This document shows positions 1 to 8,086 of a stretch of DNA of 15,586 nt, one piece after another (the stretch's first letter is position 1; the number at the start of each line of letters is the position of its first letter). A program made the translations under genes and the position numbers. This stretch comes from Thermoplasmata archaeon. GTDB lineage: Archaea > Thermoplasmatota > E2 > UBA9212. The notes below the pieces were generated by a model. That model had not been told where the DNA came from and did no database searches. It worked only from the letters and a program-made list of their open reading frames with translations. The stretch is from positions 1 through 15,586 of the forward strand of contig DUKC01000055.1 in assembly GCA_013329495.1 (NCBI GenBank), given 5' to 3'.

Positions 1-4
1 CCAT

Positions 5-817
5 ATGGTAAAATTACCAAAGAAAGCATTAATAGGAATAATCGCAGTAGTAATTGTAGTCATAGCCTGCGTATCAGTATTTTTGCTAACCAGACCAAGC
101 GAACTCTACGAATTATCTCTCAACTACGAGCCTGGCGAAACCTACGTTTATGATATGGTTCATACTACAGAAACAGCGGGTCAAAAGATAGAGACCGCCA
201 TGAAAGTAAAACTAGAGATTTTGGGAGTCAAAGCAGATGAGATTGCCATGCGATGTGATTTGAGCATGCAAGCTCCCCAAATATCTCAACCTATTACTAT
301 GGTTTGGATTCAAACGCTGACAAATAAAGGCGAAATGAAATCCTGGAAAATGGAAAATGTTAAACCTCCTGAGTTTAGGGAAGCAATGGAACAAACGGTA
401 GAACAAATGCTTGAACAACAAAATATCGGGGAAGCTTTTCCATCTAAACCCCTGCCAATCGGTGGCGAATGGACAACGCCAATAGAGTATGAGCTTAAAT
501 TACCTGAGTTTCAACTCACTTTGACAGGAAAGAGCGAAAATAAATTGGAAGGAAAGGAAAGAATAGAGGTTCACGCTGGAGAGTTCGATTGCATTAAGTT
601 AACTCATGAGATGCATACAGTGGGAGAAGGTTTGATAGGGAACGAACAAACTATCACCGTGGAGATGTTTGGCAATACAACTTCATGGATCGACAGAGAA
701 AGCGGTGCTACAATAAAATCAGAAAGTCATACGGAAGAAGACATGGAGATTGGAACCGCCTTAACAATGAAAGTCCTGATTGACAGCGAAATGGAACTCA
801 TCAAATGCACGCCCTAG
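5..817 (+). CDS. Hypothetical membrane-anchored extracytoplasmic protein
   Basis: The product has 270 residues. I do not recognise a named family with certainty. Residues 1-7 are basic (MVKLPKK) and residues 9-28 form one strongly hydrophobic segment, followed by a polar domain that should lie outside the membrane. Cys22 (VIAC) resembles a lipobox, but the hydrophobic stretch continues past it, so a simple N-terminal anchor is more likely. The outer domain looks beta-rich. It contains YEPGETYVYD (41-50), GGEWT (153-157), a V-H-A-G-E-F-D-C stretch (189-196) and SWIDRESG (227-234). That arrangement (a sheet, an 'AGxFxC' strand and a later 'W-x-D-x-x-x-G' turn) occurs in several uncharacterised secreted families such as DUF3108- or DUF6263-like proteins; this is resemblance only. 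The ATG at position 5 fits the basic N-terminus, but only four upstream bases are visible. It converges on the trmO-like gene. Confidence 0.75.
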   Translation: MVKLPKKALIGIIAVVIVVIACVSVFLLTRPSELYELSLNYEPGETYVYDMVHTTETAGQKIETAMKVKLEILGVKADEIAMRCDLSMQAPQISQPITMVWIQTLTNKGEMKSWKMENVKPPEFREAMEQTVEQMLEQQNIGEAFPSKPLPIGGEWTTPIEYELKLPEFQLTLTGKSENKLEGKERIEVHAGEFDCIKLTHEMHTVGEGLIGNEQTITVEMFGNTTSWIDRESGATIKSESHTEEDMEIGTALTMKVLIDSEMELIKCTP

Positions 818-971
818 TTTTTGAAGGAAAAGCAAGGCAATAGCTATTCAATATACCAAATCAACAGTTCGATTTTGTTGCAGATTCACCATAGTGAAAC
901 TCTTACAAATACTATTCATTGAAGACTTTTGATTATCTTCAAATAAGATCTATGTTGATTAGGAATTAACC
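818..971. other. Convergent intergenic gap with three small hairpins
   Basis: This 154-base gap lies between the 3' ends of two convergent genes. It holds three consecutive perfect inverted repeats. The first has arms CAACA (862-866) and TGTTG (876-880). The second has TTCAC (885-889) and GTGAA (894-898) around a four-base loop. The third has TTGAAGA (919-925) and TCTTCAA (936-942) around a ten-base loop. Because perfect inverted repeats read the same on both strands, they could serve either transcript as 3'-end structures. Archaeal termination normally depends on U-tracts, and no long T-run follows these hairpins, so a terminator role is only a guess. I see no ORF or tRNA here. Confidence 0.4.
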
Positions 972-1424
972 TCACTTGAAATCAATTTCTTCGCACCAGC
1001 CGTATCTAGCCTTATCCTTTTTATCGCTCTGGACATAAGGCTTTATATCAACGACTGGGGTACCCTCGATTGCATCAATTCCCCTAACCTTGAGCACATT
1101 TCCCTTCTTTTCCAAAAGCTCTACTAGTGTGAGTGCCATTGGATTCGGTCTGTTTGGGCTTCTTGTGGCAAAAACACCTCTCAATTTCTTTTTCTTAAGA
1201 TTTTTTTCTGTGCGAGGCGTAACCTGAAGTGGAGAGCCCTTTGACAGGTGGAAAATCCAAAGAATCCACAGGTGGGAAAAACCTTCAATATCTTTTAATC
1301 CCTTTCCAAATTCGGAAAATATTTCTATTTCTCCAATTATGTTTTCCTTTGCAATCTCTTTGATTTCCTCACGGCTTTTGTAGGGCGAGTGAACCCTTCC
1401 TATGGGTCTGATGTTTACTTCCAT
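972..1424 (-). CDS. TrmO/TsaA-family tRNA methyltransferase (m6t6A37)
   Basis: This is a TrmO (YaeB/TsaA) family protein. Characterised members use S-adenosylmethionine to N6-methylate t6A at position 37 of ANN-decoding tRNAs. Visible hallmarks are the start IRPIGRVHSPYKSR, the GFSHLWILWIFH strand, and the conserved ATRSPNRPNPMALT block followed by LVELL and a G-I-D-A-I-E-G-T-P-V-V-D-I-K-P stretch. I start the gene at the ATG at 1424, giving 150 residues. An in-frame TTG at 1478 would add 18 residues, but that region overlaps a hairpin (1467-1482) and the family normally starts close to 'IGRVHSP'. It lies 74 bases downstream of atpD and may be read through from the ATP synthase operon. No functional link to ATP synthesis is implied. 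The archaeal substrate is inferred from the family. Confidence 0.9.
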   Translation of the reverse strand: MEVNIRPIGRVHSPYKSREEIKEIAKENIIGEIEIFSEFGKGLKDIEGFSHLWILWIFHLSKGSPLQVTPRTEKNLKKKKLRGVFATRSPNRPNPMALTLVELLEKKGNVLKVRGIDAIEGTPVVDIKPYVQSDKKDKARYGWCEEIDFK

Positions 1425-1431
1425 TTTTCTG

Positions 1432-1482
1432 TTGGAAGAAAGACTTTCCAAGAGGGTTTGAGGCCGGTGATTTTTCAATCAC
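1432..1482 (-). promoter_or_regulatory. Two hairpins between atpD and the trmO-like gene
   Basis: On the minus strand the 74-base spacer can form two perfect hairpins. The first, at 1482-1467, is GTGATT-GAAA-AATCAC, a six-pair stem capped by a GNRA tetraloop. The second, at 1451-1432, has TTGGAA and TTCCAA arms around an eight-base loop and ends seven bases before the trmO-like ATG. They could separate the ATP synthase mRNA from the downstream gene by acting as a processing site, a stabilising 3' end or a weak attenuator. No long U-tract follows, so classical termination is not evident. The structures are seen in the sequence; the function is inferred. Confidence 0.35.
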
Positions 1483-1498
1483 TTCATAGATCAAGAGT

Positions 1499-2146
1499 TC
1501 AACTCTCTTCTCTTCTTCTCTCAAGCAGTGCTTTAATCCTCTTTCTTCTCAAAAAATCTTCCCTCTCTCTCTCCTCAAGCTGAAATTCAATCCACTTTAT
1601 TGTGGCTTCCAGGTTTGGAATGACTACGTACTCGAGCATGTTCGCTCTTCGTCTTGTCCTCTCTATTTCAATGGCCAACCTTTGGACAGATCCTTCAATC
1701 TCTGCGAGCTTAACGATGGCCACAAGAGCTTTGTTGACATTGACCAATGCATCGTCTAGTTTCGAATTGGTTTTTGTAAAATTATAGTTAGGAAGCTGAG
1801 GTTTTTCAATCGACCCTGTGTCAATGTTGGGAATTTCAACTCCCATTATCGCGGATTCTGAGACAGCTATTTCACCGATTCTGGGCATGCCTTCGCCTAT
1901 ATCCCTAATCCTGTCTTCTCCAATAACCATTTCTGCCTCAATGAGGGATTCATAGGCTTTCTCGAGGGTCAAAAGCATAGAATCCCGCAAGGCCTCCCTG
2001 TTTTTGATGCGCTCAAAAAAAGCAGAGACCAGAACATCTCTCTTGTCGCTCAAAATTTTGTCTCCTTTTTGGGCTATCCCCCTCCTCCTTTTCAAGGCAA
2101 TCAGTTCCATCCGTGTAGGTTTTATGCCCTCGATTATCTTTGCCAT
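1499..2146 (-). CDS. atpD: A-type ATP synthase subunit D (central stalk)
   Basis: Subunit D forms the coiled-coil rotor shaft that runs through the A3B3 head and connects via F and C to the membrane ring. It is the counterpart of V-ATPase D and functionally of F-type gamma. The N-terminus MAKIIEGIKPTRMELIALKRR is the family signature. It is followed by long, charged helices (about 15-75) and a second long helix near the C-terminus (about 130-205), including the ARRxNxLEYVVIPNLEATI-like stretch that runs R-R-R-A-N-M-L-E-Y-V-V-I-P-N. With the ATG at 2146 it has 215 residues, which is normal. An in-frame GTG at 2161 would add five residues (MGHQT) but is less like family starts. It follows atpB by 33 bases and is the last ATP synthase gene of the operon. 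Confidence 0.97.
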   Translation of the reverse strand: MAKIIEGIKPTRMELIALKRRRGIAQKGDKILSDKRDVLVSAFFERIKNREALRDSMLLTLEKAYESLIEAEMVIGEDRIRDIGEGMPRIGEIAVSESAIMGVEIPNIDTGSIEKPQLPNYNFTKTNSKLDDALVNVNKALVAIVKLAEIEGSVQRLAIEIERTRRRANMLEYVVIPNLEATIKWIEFQLEEREREDFLRRKRIKALLERRREES

Positions 2147-2179
2147 CGTTTGGTGACCCACCCAGCTTCGAAAAACCCT

Positions 2180-3568
2180 CTACTTCTTTTCTGCATCTTT
2201 TAAGTATCTTTTGATGTCTTCTTCCTCTACCTTCTTCAGCTCACTTCGCGGCAGCAAGCCCAACAAACTCCAACCTATTGAGAGGGTTTCTTCAATGGAT
2301 CTGTTCTCGTCTTTTCGCTGGGCAATAAATTTTGCCTCAAATTCGTCAGCAAACTTGAGGTACTTTTTGTCTCTATCTGTCAGAGCTTCTTCCCCAACTA
2401 TTGCCACCAGATCCCTCAGATCTCTCCCTTCTGCGTATGCTGCGTAAAGCTGATCAGACAAAGCGGCATGTTCCTTTCTGGTTTTTCCCTCTCCTATTCC
2501 TTTTGCCATCAGTCTGGATAGGCAAGGCAAGACGTCTATGGGGGGATAAATTCCCCTGTGATCAAGCGATCTAGAGAGAACAATCTGTCCCTCTGTGATG
2601 TACCCTGTCAAATCTGGAATTGGATGGGTGATGTCATCGTCTGGCATGCTTAAGATCGGCATTTGTGTTATGGATCCTTTCTTCTTCTCGATTCTTCCCG
2701 CTCTCTCATAGATCGTGGCAAGATTCGTGTACATGTATCCTGGATACCCTCTTCTTCCAGGAACCTCTTCTCTTGCGGCAGCTATCTCTCGCATCGCTTC
2801 CGCGTAGTTGGTCATGTCTGTCAGGATAACCAGCACGTGCATCCCTCTGTCAAACGCAAGGTATTCCGCCGAGGTCAGGGCTATTTTCGGAGCAATTATC
2901 CTCTCAATCGCGGGATCATCTGCTAGATTCAAGAATAGAACGGTTCTTTCCAATGCCCCTGTTCTTTCAAAGTCTCTGACAAAAAAGTTCGCTTCTTCTC
3001 GAGTTATTCCCATTGCACAGAACACAACACCAAACTTTTCTGTCTCTCCCTTGACCTTTGCCTGCCTTGCTATCTGAGCCGCAAGCTCGTTGTGGGGCAG
3101 ACCCGCTCCAGAAAAGATTGGAAGCTTTTGTCCTCTGACCAGCGTGTTTAGTCCGTCCAGCGAGGATATTCCAGTTTCTATGAAGTCAGTTGGGTAAGCC
3201 CTCGCGAATGGATTTATCGGCCTTCCCTCGATGTCTCTTGTTTCCTTCGGGATGATGGGCGGAGCATCATCTATTGGGTTCCCCACCCCATCAAACACCC
3301 TACCGAGTAGTTCCTCGCTCACGCCTATTGTCAGCGGTTTTCCGGTGAAGCGCACAGATGTGAGCTTGGTGTCCAAACCTTTTGTGCCCTCGAACACCTC
3401 AACCACCGCTCTATCCTCGCTAACCTCCAATACCTGTCCAATTCTTTCTTCTCCTCTTGTGGTTTTAATCCTCACAACCTCGTTATAAGCCACCCCTTTC
3501 ACTCCTTGGATAACCATCAGAGGTCCGCTAACTTCTGTTACCAACGAATATTCTTGCTGCTTCTCCAT
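2180..3568 (-). CDS. atpB: A-type ATP synthase subunit B (non-catalytic)
   Basis: Subunit B alternates with A in the A3B3 hexamer and contributes to nucleotide sites without being the main catalytic subunit. It has 462 residues, the usual length. An N-terminal beta-barrel begins [20 protein letters not shown]. The degenerate P-loop region reads [19 protein letters not shown], lacking a GKT as is normal for archaeal B subunits. Further signatures are the [43 protein letters not shown] region, here with no break, and [17 protein letters not shown], which carries the arginine reaching into the catalytic interface. The gene starts three bases after the stop of atpA, so translation is probably coupled. 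(The name follows archaeal usage; it is not the bacterial F-type atpB.). Confidence 0.98.
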   Translation of the reverse strand: MEKQQEYSLVTEVSGPLMVIQGVKGVAYNEVVRIKTTRGEERIGQVLEVSEDRAVVEVFEGTKGLDTKLTSVRFTGKPLTIGVSEELLGRVFDGVGNPIDDAPPIIPKETRDIEGRPINPFARAYPTDFIETGISSLDGLNTLVRGQKLPIFSGAGLPHNELAAQIARQAKVKGETEKFGVVFCAMGITREEANFFVRDFERTGALERTVLFLNLADDPAIERIIAPKIALTSAEYLAFDRGMHVLVILTDMTNYAEAMREIAAAREEVPGRRGYPGYMYTNLATIYERAGRIEKKKGSITQMPILSMPDDDITHPIPDLTGYITEGQIVLSRSLDHRGIYPPIDVLPCLSRLMAKGIGEGKTRKEHAALSDQLYAAYAEGRDLRDLVAIVGEEALTDRDKKYLKFADEFEAKFIAQRKDENRSIEETLSIGWSLLGLLPRSELKKVEEEDIKRYLKDAEKK

Positions 3569-3571
3569 TTT

Positions 3572-5335
3572 TTAACCCGCCCCTAACTTTTTTTCTTCGG
3601 CCTTAATCCGCTCTCTAACCTCTTTGAATCTTTCTTCGAATTCCTCGTTTGGCACGGTTTTCAATCTTGCTATCTGCTCTTTGCTTTTCGACTCCAACAG
3701 CTCTTCAACTCTAATGCCTTTCTCAACAGCTTTTTTCATAAATGCGTAAAAATCAAGTATGATTCTCAACAGTTCATACTGCTTAGACTCCGGGCAATAG
3801 GTGTCAACGAGATGAAAAGCCGACTGCTGCAAGAAATCCTCCCTAATCATCCTCGCTCCTTCCAGCACTATCCGATCCTTAGGCATCAATGCGTCTGGTC
3901 CTACCAGTCTAACGATCTCCTGAAGCTCCGCTTCCTTTTCAAGGAGTTTCGTACCCTCCCTTCTTAACGCATACCAATCTTTACCAATTCCTTTCTCTCT
4001 GAAACTTCTCACCTCATCCAGGTAAAGAGAATAGGAGCGCAACCAATTGACTGAAGGGAAATGTCTCCTGTCCGCTAGATCAGTGTCCAACGCCCAAAAT
4101 ACCTTCACTATCCTGAGAGTATTTTGAGTCACAGGCTCAGAGAAGTCACCCCCTGGAGGGGACACCGCACCCACAATTGAGATGGATCCCTCTCTAGATC
4201 CTTTGCCAATGGTCTTGATTCTCCCTGCCCTCTCATAAAATTCCGCCAGTCTAGAACCAAGGTAAGCAGGATACCCTTCCTCTCCCGGCATCTCTTCTAA
4301 TCTCCCAGATATCTCTCTCAAAGCTTCTGCCCACCTTGAAGTGGAATCCGCCATCACTGCAACATCATAACCCATATCTCTATAATACTCCGCAAGAGTT
4401 ATCCCTGTATAAATCGAAGCCTCTCTCGCAGCCACAGGCATGTTGCTGGTGTTTGCGATAAGGATCGTCCGATTCATCAGAGATTCGCCAGTTTCAGGAT
4501 CTTTAAGAGCGGGAAACTCTTTTAGCACGTCCGTCATTTCATTTCCTCTTTCTCCGCATCCAATGTAGACAACAATTTTCGCATCGGACCATTTGGCTAG
4601 CTGATGCTCTGATACAGTTTTGCCGGTCCCGAACCCTCCAGGTATGGCTGCTGCCCCCCCTCTCGCCAGAGGGAAGAATGTATCAAAGACTCTTTGCCCA
4701 GTAAGCAAAGGAATGGTAGGATCAAGCTTTTTAAAGAAAGGTCTTTCCTTCCTTACAGGCCACTTCTGGAGCATTGTGACAACTTCGCTTTTTCCATCCG
4801 ATCCGACCTTTGCGATGGGTTCTTCTATTGTGTAATCACCTTTTTTTGCAATCCAGCTTAGCGTCCCTCTCAGGTTTGGAGGAATCATCACCCTGTGCGT
4901 GACAAGTGTTGTTTCTTCAAGTTCACCTATTATGTCCCCGCCTTCGACTTTTGTCCCTGATTTTATAAGGGGATCAAAAGACCATTTGCGTTTTCTGTCC
5001 AACGCCGGGATGTCAACGCCTCTGGAAACAAAGTCTCCCGTCTTGTGCATGATGAGAGGTAGCGGACGTTGAATGCCATCATAAATGCTCTTCAGCAAGC
5101 CCGGGCCAAGCTCAACTGAAAGAGGTGTTCCCGTGTCCAAAACAGGTTCTCCAGGCATAATGCCTGTCGTCTCCTCATAAACCTGTATCGTAGCGTTATC
5201 CTCATTCAATCTGATAATTTCTCCAATCAGTTTTTCTTTCCCAACCTTCACGACATCGCCCATGTGGGATCCTCTCATTTTTTTTGCTTGAATGACAGGT
5301 CCACTTATTTTGGAGATGACTCCTTCCCTACTCAT
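3572..5335 (-). CDS. atpA: A-type ATP synthase subunit A (catalytic)
   Basis: This is the catalytic nucleotide-binding subunit of the A3B3 head, 587 residues long. It contains the N-terminal barrel (1-75, starting [20 protein letters not shown]), the 'bulge' domain insertion typical of A/V-type A subunits (about 115-190), the P-loop (233-240, with Lys239 and Thr240), GERGNEM with the catalytic glutamate (Glu262), and the [23 protein letters not shown] region. The C-terminal helical bundle is complete. No intein or frameshift is seen. The P-loop reads GGFGTGKT. Archaeal A subunits usually have GPFGSGKT and eukaryotic V-ATPases GAFGCGKT, so the second and fifth positions are unusual here. It starts two bases after the stop of atpF and runs straight into atpB. 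Confidence 0.98.
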   Translation of the reverse strand: MSREGVISKISGPVIQAKKMRGSHMGDVVKVGKEKLIGEIIRLNEDNATIQVYEETTGIMPGEPVLDTGTPLSVELGPGLLKSIYDGIQRPLPLIMHKTGDFVSRGVDIPALDRKRKWSFDPLIKSGTKVEGGDIIGELEETTLVTHRVMIPPNLRGTLSWIAKKGDYTIEEPIAKVGSDGKSEVVTMLQKWPVRKERPFFKKLDPTIPLLTGQRVFDTFFPLARGGAAAIPGGFGTGKTVSEHQLAKWSDAKIVVYIGCGERGNEMTDVLKEFPALKDPETGESLMNRTILIANTSNMPVAAREASIYTGITLAEYYRDMGYDVAVMADSTSRWAEALREISGRLEEMPGEEGYPAYLGSRLAEFYERAGRIKTIGKGSREGSISIVGAVSPPGGDFSEPVTQNTLRIVKVFWALDTDLADRRHFPSVNWLRSYSLYLDEVRSFREKGIGKDWYALRREGTKLLEKEAELQEIVRLVGPDALMPKDRIVLEGARMIREDFLQQSAFHLVDTYCPESKQYELLRIILDFYAFMKKAVEKGIRVEELLESKSKEQIARLKTVPNEEFEERFKEVRERIKAEEKKLGAG

Positions 5336-5337
5336 TT

Positions 5338-5646
5338 TTAGATTCCTCCCAGTTCAATCCCAATCGTTTTTTTGATCAGTCTTGCTAGGGGATCTATCTC
5401 TAACTTGCCTTTTTTGTCGGGCACTTCGACGATTATTGGTAAGTTGTGATGATATTTCCAGAGATCTATCTCTTCTCTTATTGAATTTGCTATACTCTGT
5501 GTCATAATCAGGACTCCAACAGAGTCATCCGAACAGACGCTCTTAAAGTTTTCTCTGATGTTTTCCTCATCAACTTCTTTGCTTTCAACCCCCACGAGGT
5601 TGAACGCAATTGTTGTGTCCTTATCACCCATCGCAATTATTTTCAT
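5338..5646 (-). CDS. atpF: A-type ATP synthase subunit F (central stalk)
   Basis: Subunit F is a small Rossmann-like protein that binds D in the central stalk. With the ATG at 5646 it has 102 residues, the normal family length. It begins [20 protein letters not shown], which matches the family's 'IxVIGDxDTxxGFxLxGV' start. It has the middle strand [18 protein letters not shown] and the [11 protein letters not shown] segment, and ends [15 protein letters not shown]. An in-frame TTG at 5658 would give MKKK before this and overlap the preceding lipoprotein gene, but the ATG is better supported. The next gene, atpA, starts two bases after its stop. In most archaea F directly follows C; here a lipoprotein gene lies between them. 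Confidence 0.96.
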   Translation of the reverse strand: MKIIAMGDKDTTIAFNLVGVESKEVDEENIRENFKSVCSDDSVGVLIMTQSIANSIREEIDLWKYHHNLPIIVEVPDKKGKLEIDPLARLIKKTIGIELGGI

Positions 5647-5654
5647 TTTCTTCT

Positions 5655-6386
5655 TCAAACAAATTCGAATGAGTCAACCATTTGGCTAGCTAGATCACTA
5701 TATTTATCATGCCCACTAACAAGTCCTTCCAAACTGAGAGTATATCCTCTATTTCCACTTATGGCACACACTATCGTTCCTTTGATTTTCTCCCCAGAAG
5801 GATCTATCTTATATGCTTCTTGAGCTTTTTTATTCTCTATTACAATAACACTATAAAATGTGCATTTTTCTTTAGAAATGTACTCTATTTCTTTTGCAGG
5901 CAGGCTGTCTAATGATGTATTGTTTACCCTCTCTGTCAATCGGCTCATCTTCTGAAGATCATTAAATTTAACACCTACCCCTTCTTCTAGCGTTATGTTA
6001 TCAAGATCTATACCTTCGTAAAGCTTTCTTTCATGCTTTAAATTATAGTTTTTTGCCCATATAAAATTTACAATCCGCACTCCAAACTCCACAAAATTTT
6101 TTCCTTTACCTTCTTCCAAACCAGGCGAATATAACTTAGGGACATCCGCACCGATATCTCTTTCTGTTAAGTCATGCTCTATTTTCCTCCACCCTGCAGG
6201 ATATTTTATCCTAAATCCCCCTTCTTTGCTTTCGTACCATTCCCATTCTTTTACTTCAGAAGAAGTTTTCGCTCGTTCAGAGATGCGAGTCCCAGTTTCT
6301 TTTGGTTCTTCGCTCACGCATCCTACTAAGTCTATGGATAAAGTAAAGAGTGGCAACAATGTGATTGTTCCGCGCTTTTTCTTCAT
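5655..6386 (-). CDS. Lipoprotein with PsbP-like domain, inserted in the ATP synthase operon
   Basis: The product has 243 residues. A basic start (MKKKRG) is followed by a hydrophobic stretch (7-19) and a good lipobox, LVGC, with Cys23 as the probable lipidated residue. A short polar linker leads to an outer-surface domain. Residues about 47-60 read EWYESKEGGFRIKYPAGW, the opening of PsbP-like/DUF1795-type domains ('GFSIxYPxGW'), and the protein ends DLASQMVDSFEFV, as such domains do. The family has diverse or unknown roles. The gene lies between atpC (36-base gap) and atpF (8-base gap). It is visibly richer in A+T than its neighbours, suggesting separate origin. It is not a known ATP synthase subunit and may simply be a passenger. 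An outward-facing surface role is inferred. Confidence 0.85.
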   Translation of the reverse strand: MKKKRGTITLLPLFTLSIDLVGCVSEEPKETGTRISERAKTSSEVKEWEWYESKEGGFRIKYPAGWRKIEHDLTERDIGADVPKLYSPGLEEGKGKNFVEFGVRIVNFIWAKNYNLKHERKLYEGIDLDNITLEEGVGVKFNDLQKMSRLTERVNNTSLDSLPAKEIEYISKEKCTFYSVIVIENKKAQEAYKIDPSGEKIKGTIVCAISGNRGYTLSLEGLVSGHDKYSDLASQMVDSFEFV

Positions 6387-6400
6387 GTTCCCCTATTACT

Positions 6401-6426
6401 TTTTTATATGAACCTTTATTTTTTAA
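6401..6426 (-). promoter_or_regulatory. Possible internal promoter before the lipoprotein gene
   Basis: The spacer between atpC and the lipoprotein gene is almost pure A+T. On the minus strand it reads TTAAAAAATAAAGG (6426-6413) and then CATATAAAAAAG (6411-6400). The first could act as a TATA box with a start near 6394, giving a very short leader. The second lies too close to the ATG at 6386 for the usual spacing. A G-rich AGGGGA precedes the ATG and could be a ribosome binding site. An internal promoter would let the inserted gene, and possibly F-A-B-D downstream, be expressed separately. The evidence is compositional only. Confidence 0.3.
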
Positions 6427-7499
6427 GAGCTAACTTTTATTAATAATTTCCTGATTCTCTCTGGGCTAATCACTTCTTCAATTCCCTTAGCAACGGCCTT
6501 CAAATTTTGAATTTCGTATTGCTTTTCAACTACAAATCTTATGCTTGGAGCAATCCCAAGGTTATCCCCCTGGCTAAGCTCGACCATTTTTTTCATAAAA
6601 TTTTCATCGAGTGCTTTTTCCATCGAGTAAATTCCTTCCGTTTGATAATTTGCAAATGCATCTCTTAACTGCTTCGCCCATGAAGTTCCTTCGAGTCTCG
6701 AAAGGAGCCCTTCCACCCCCCATGCTTCAATAAGCTCTTCTAATTTCCAGTCTGCAAGTTCCCATCCCTCTCTAAGCAGCAGTTCTCTGCACAGTCCAGG
6801 CGGGAGCTTGATTTCCTTTGCTCTAAAAATGACCTTTAAATTGAGCAGATCACGAAGTTGAAGCACGAATTTCCTACTTGTTTTTTTGCAGGATGCAGGA
6901 AGGGGAGCAGAGGCAAGCCTGCTGAGCGAGAATCTCTCGAACTCAGCCTCAAATTTGATTTTGTTGAGAGGCTTTTGCTCTAAGAACTTTATCACAGATT
7001 CTGGAAAGTCATGGGTTCTGAAGAGAGCTGGCAGGGCTTTCCATTCCTCTCCATATTCCTTAAGTTGTTGGAGATCAAGATAAATCAGTCTGTTCTTTTC
7101 CAGCTGGAATTTTTTGTCCTCGAGTTTTTCTCCCCTCATCAGTTTGTAGGATGCTTTCTTTAGGTGTTCCTTCTCAATGCTATCCAAGTACGCATCCCAG
7201 AAATCTCCCACCTGCTTTGGCGAATCTTTTTTCACCAGCTCTAGAAACTTCGGGAGATGCTCATCGAGTTCTTCCTGGATCTCTCCAGCGCTTTCTCCCT
7301 TAATCGAGTAATCCTTGTGAGAATTGAGCAAGGACTTGAAGTCTTCAAGACTCCTCAGTCCACTCAGCTCAGTTAGCTTCTGCTCCTGGAGGAAAGGGCT
7401 TCCCATCGCTGCAACCTTGGCATTGAGATAAATAAACTTGGATGTCAAGAAAAGAGAGTTTTTCCGGCGTTTCTTTTTAGCAGGCTTGATCGTTTCCAT
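6423..7499 (-). CDS. atpC: A-type ATP synthase subunit C (rotor/socket)
   Basis: Subunit C is the funnel-shaped protein that couples the central stalk to the K ring, equivalent to V-ATPase subunit d. The product has 358 residues from the ATG at 7499. The family start 'YxNARVxAMxSxLL' appears as YLNAKVAAMGSPFL at residues 24-37. The rest is alpha-helical with three repeated segments, including WDAYLDSIEKEHLKKASYK and the LRDLLNLKVIFRAKEIKLP motif typical of the family, and FVVEKQYEIQNLKAVAKGI at the C-terminus. Compared with common homologues it has about 22 extra basic residues at the N-terminus (METIKPAKKKRRKNSLFL). A TTG at codon 18 is an alternative start. The in-frame TTG at 7535, overlapping atpE, is unlikely. 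Confidence 0.95.
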   Translation of the reverse strand: METIKPAKKKRRKNSLFLTSKFIYLNAKVAAMGSPFLQEQKLTELSGLRSLEDFKSLLNSHKDYSIKGESAGEIQEELDEHLPKFLELVKKDSPKQVGDFWDAYLDSIEKEHLKKASYKLMRGEKLEDKKFQLEKNRLIYLDLQQLKEYGEEWKALPALFRTHDFPESVIKFLEQKPLNKIKFEAEFERFSLSRLASAPLPASCKKTSRKFVLQLRDLLNLKVIFRAKEIKLPPGLCRELLLREGWELADWKLEELIEAWGVEGLLSRLEGTSWAKQLRDAFANYQTEGIYSMEKALDENFMKKMVELSQGDNLGIAPSIRFVVEKQYEIQNLKAVAKGIEEVISPERIRKLLIKVSS

Positions 7500-7512
7500 T
7501 TTAGACCAGCGC

Positions 7513-8076
7513 TCAGGAAAACAGCGCCCTCGCAACCTTAATCCTGAGTTCGTTCCAGTTCCGATCTATTATTCCCTCAAAGGTTTGGTCAACAGAAATT
7601 GATCCGTCTTTGGAGCGGATGATCGCTCCTCCACTTCCTTTGACAGATTCCTTTGAAACCTGATAGCCAAGACTTTTGATGTACTCTCCGTCTTTTGCTT
7701 TACATGGCACGACCACGCATTCCGCTCCAGCCAGCCTTTTCCCTTCCTCCAGCATTTTTTTGAGAATCTCTCTGTACTCGCTTTCTTTCAGTTGAGTGAG
7801 TTTTTCTCTAGCTCTATCAAAAGCTTCTTTTATGAGTTCTTCTTTGGTGAGCAGCATCTCTCTCTTTGCCTGTTGTCTGGCGTTTGAGGTGAGCCTCTCT
7901 TCTACAATTCCACATTTCTCCTCTGTCTCCACTTCGAGTTTTTTGCCTGCTTCCTCAGCTTCCCTCTTCGCCCGTTCTTTTATTTCTTTCACCTGCCGCT
8001 CTGCTTCTTTAAGAATAGCACCTATCCTTTCTCCGGCGGATTGTTCAATCCTCTCGATAATCTTGTCAATTCCCAT
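7513..8076 (-). CDS. atpE: A-type ATP synthase subunit E (peripheral stalk)
   Basis: Subunit E pairs with H to form the peripheral stalks that hold the A3B3 head still against the rotor. The product has 187 residues from the ATG at 8076. The N-terminal half (about 1-95) is a long charged coiled coil (KIIERIEQSAGERIGAILKE and following, rich in Glu, Lys and Arg). The C-terminal half is the globular head-binding domain, with SGGAIIRSKDGSISVDQTFE followed by a NELRIKVARALF end, both family hallmarks. A TTG at 8100 would overlap the end of atpK and add eight atypical residues, so I prefer the ATG. It starts ten bases after the atpK stop and ends 13 bases before the atpC start. Confidence 0.96.
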   Translation of the reverse strand: MGIDKIIERIEQSAGERIGAILKEAERQVKEIKERAKREAEEAGKKLEVETEEKCGIVEERLTSNARQQAKREMLLTKEELIKEAFDRAREKLTQLKESEYREILKKMLEEGKRLAGAECVVVPCKAKDGEYIKSLGYQVSKESVKGSGGAIIRSKDGSISVDQTFEGIIDRNWNELRIKVARALFS

Positions 8077-8086
8077 TTTTGAATTC

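Noticed and set aside
1425..1478. N-terminal extension of the trmO-like gene from TTG at 1478
   Set aside because: It would begin with a rare start codon, cover two hairpins, and add 18 residues absent from the family's normal start.
2211..3488. Open frames on the plus strand opposite atpB
   Set aside because: They are antisense shadows of a strongly conserved gene, with low-complexity Ser-rich products and no family features.
3572..5335. Intein in the catalytic A subunit, as known at the P-loop in some archaea
   Set aside because: The coding sequence runs uninterrupted through the P-loop and has normal length.
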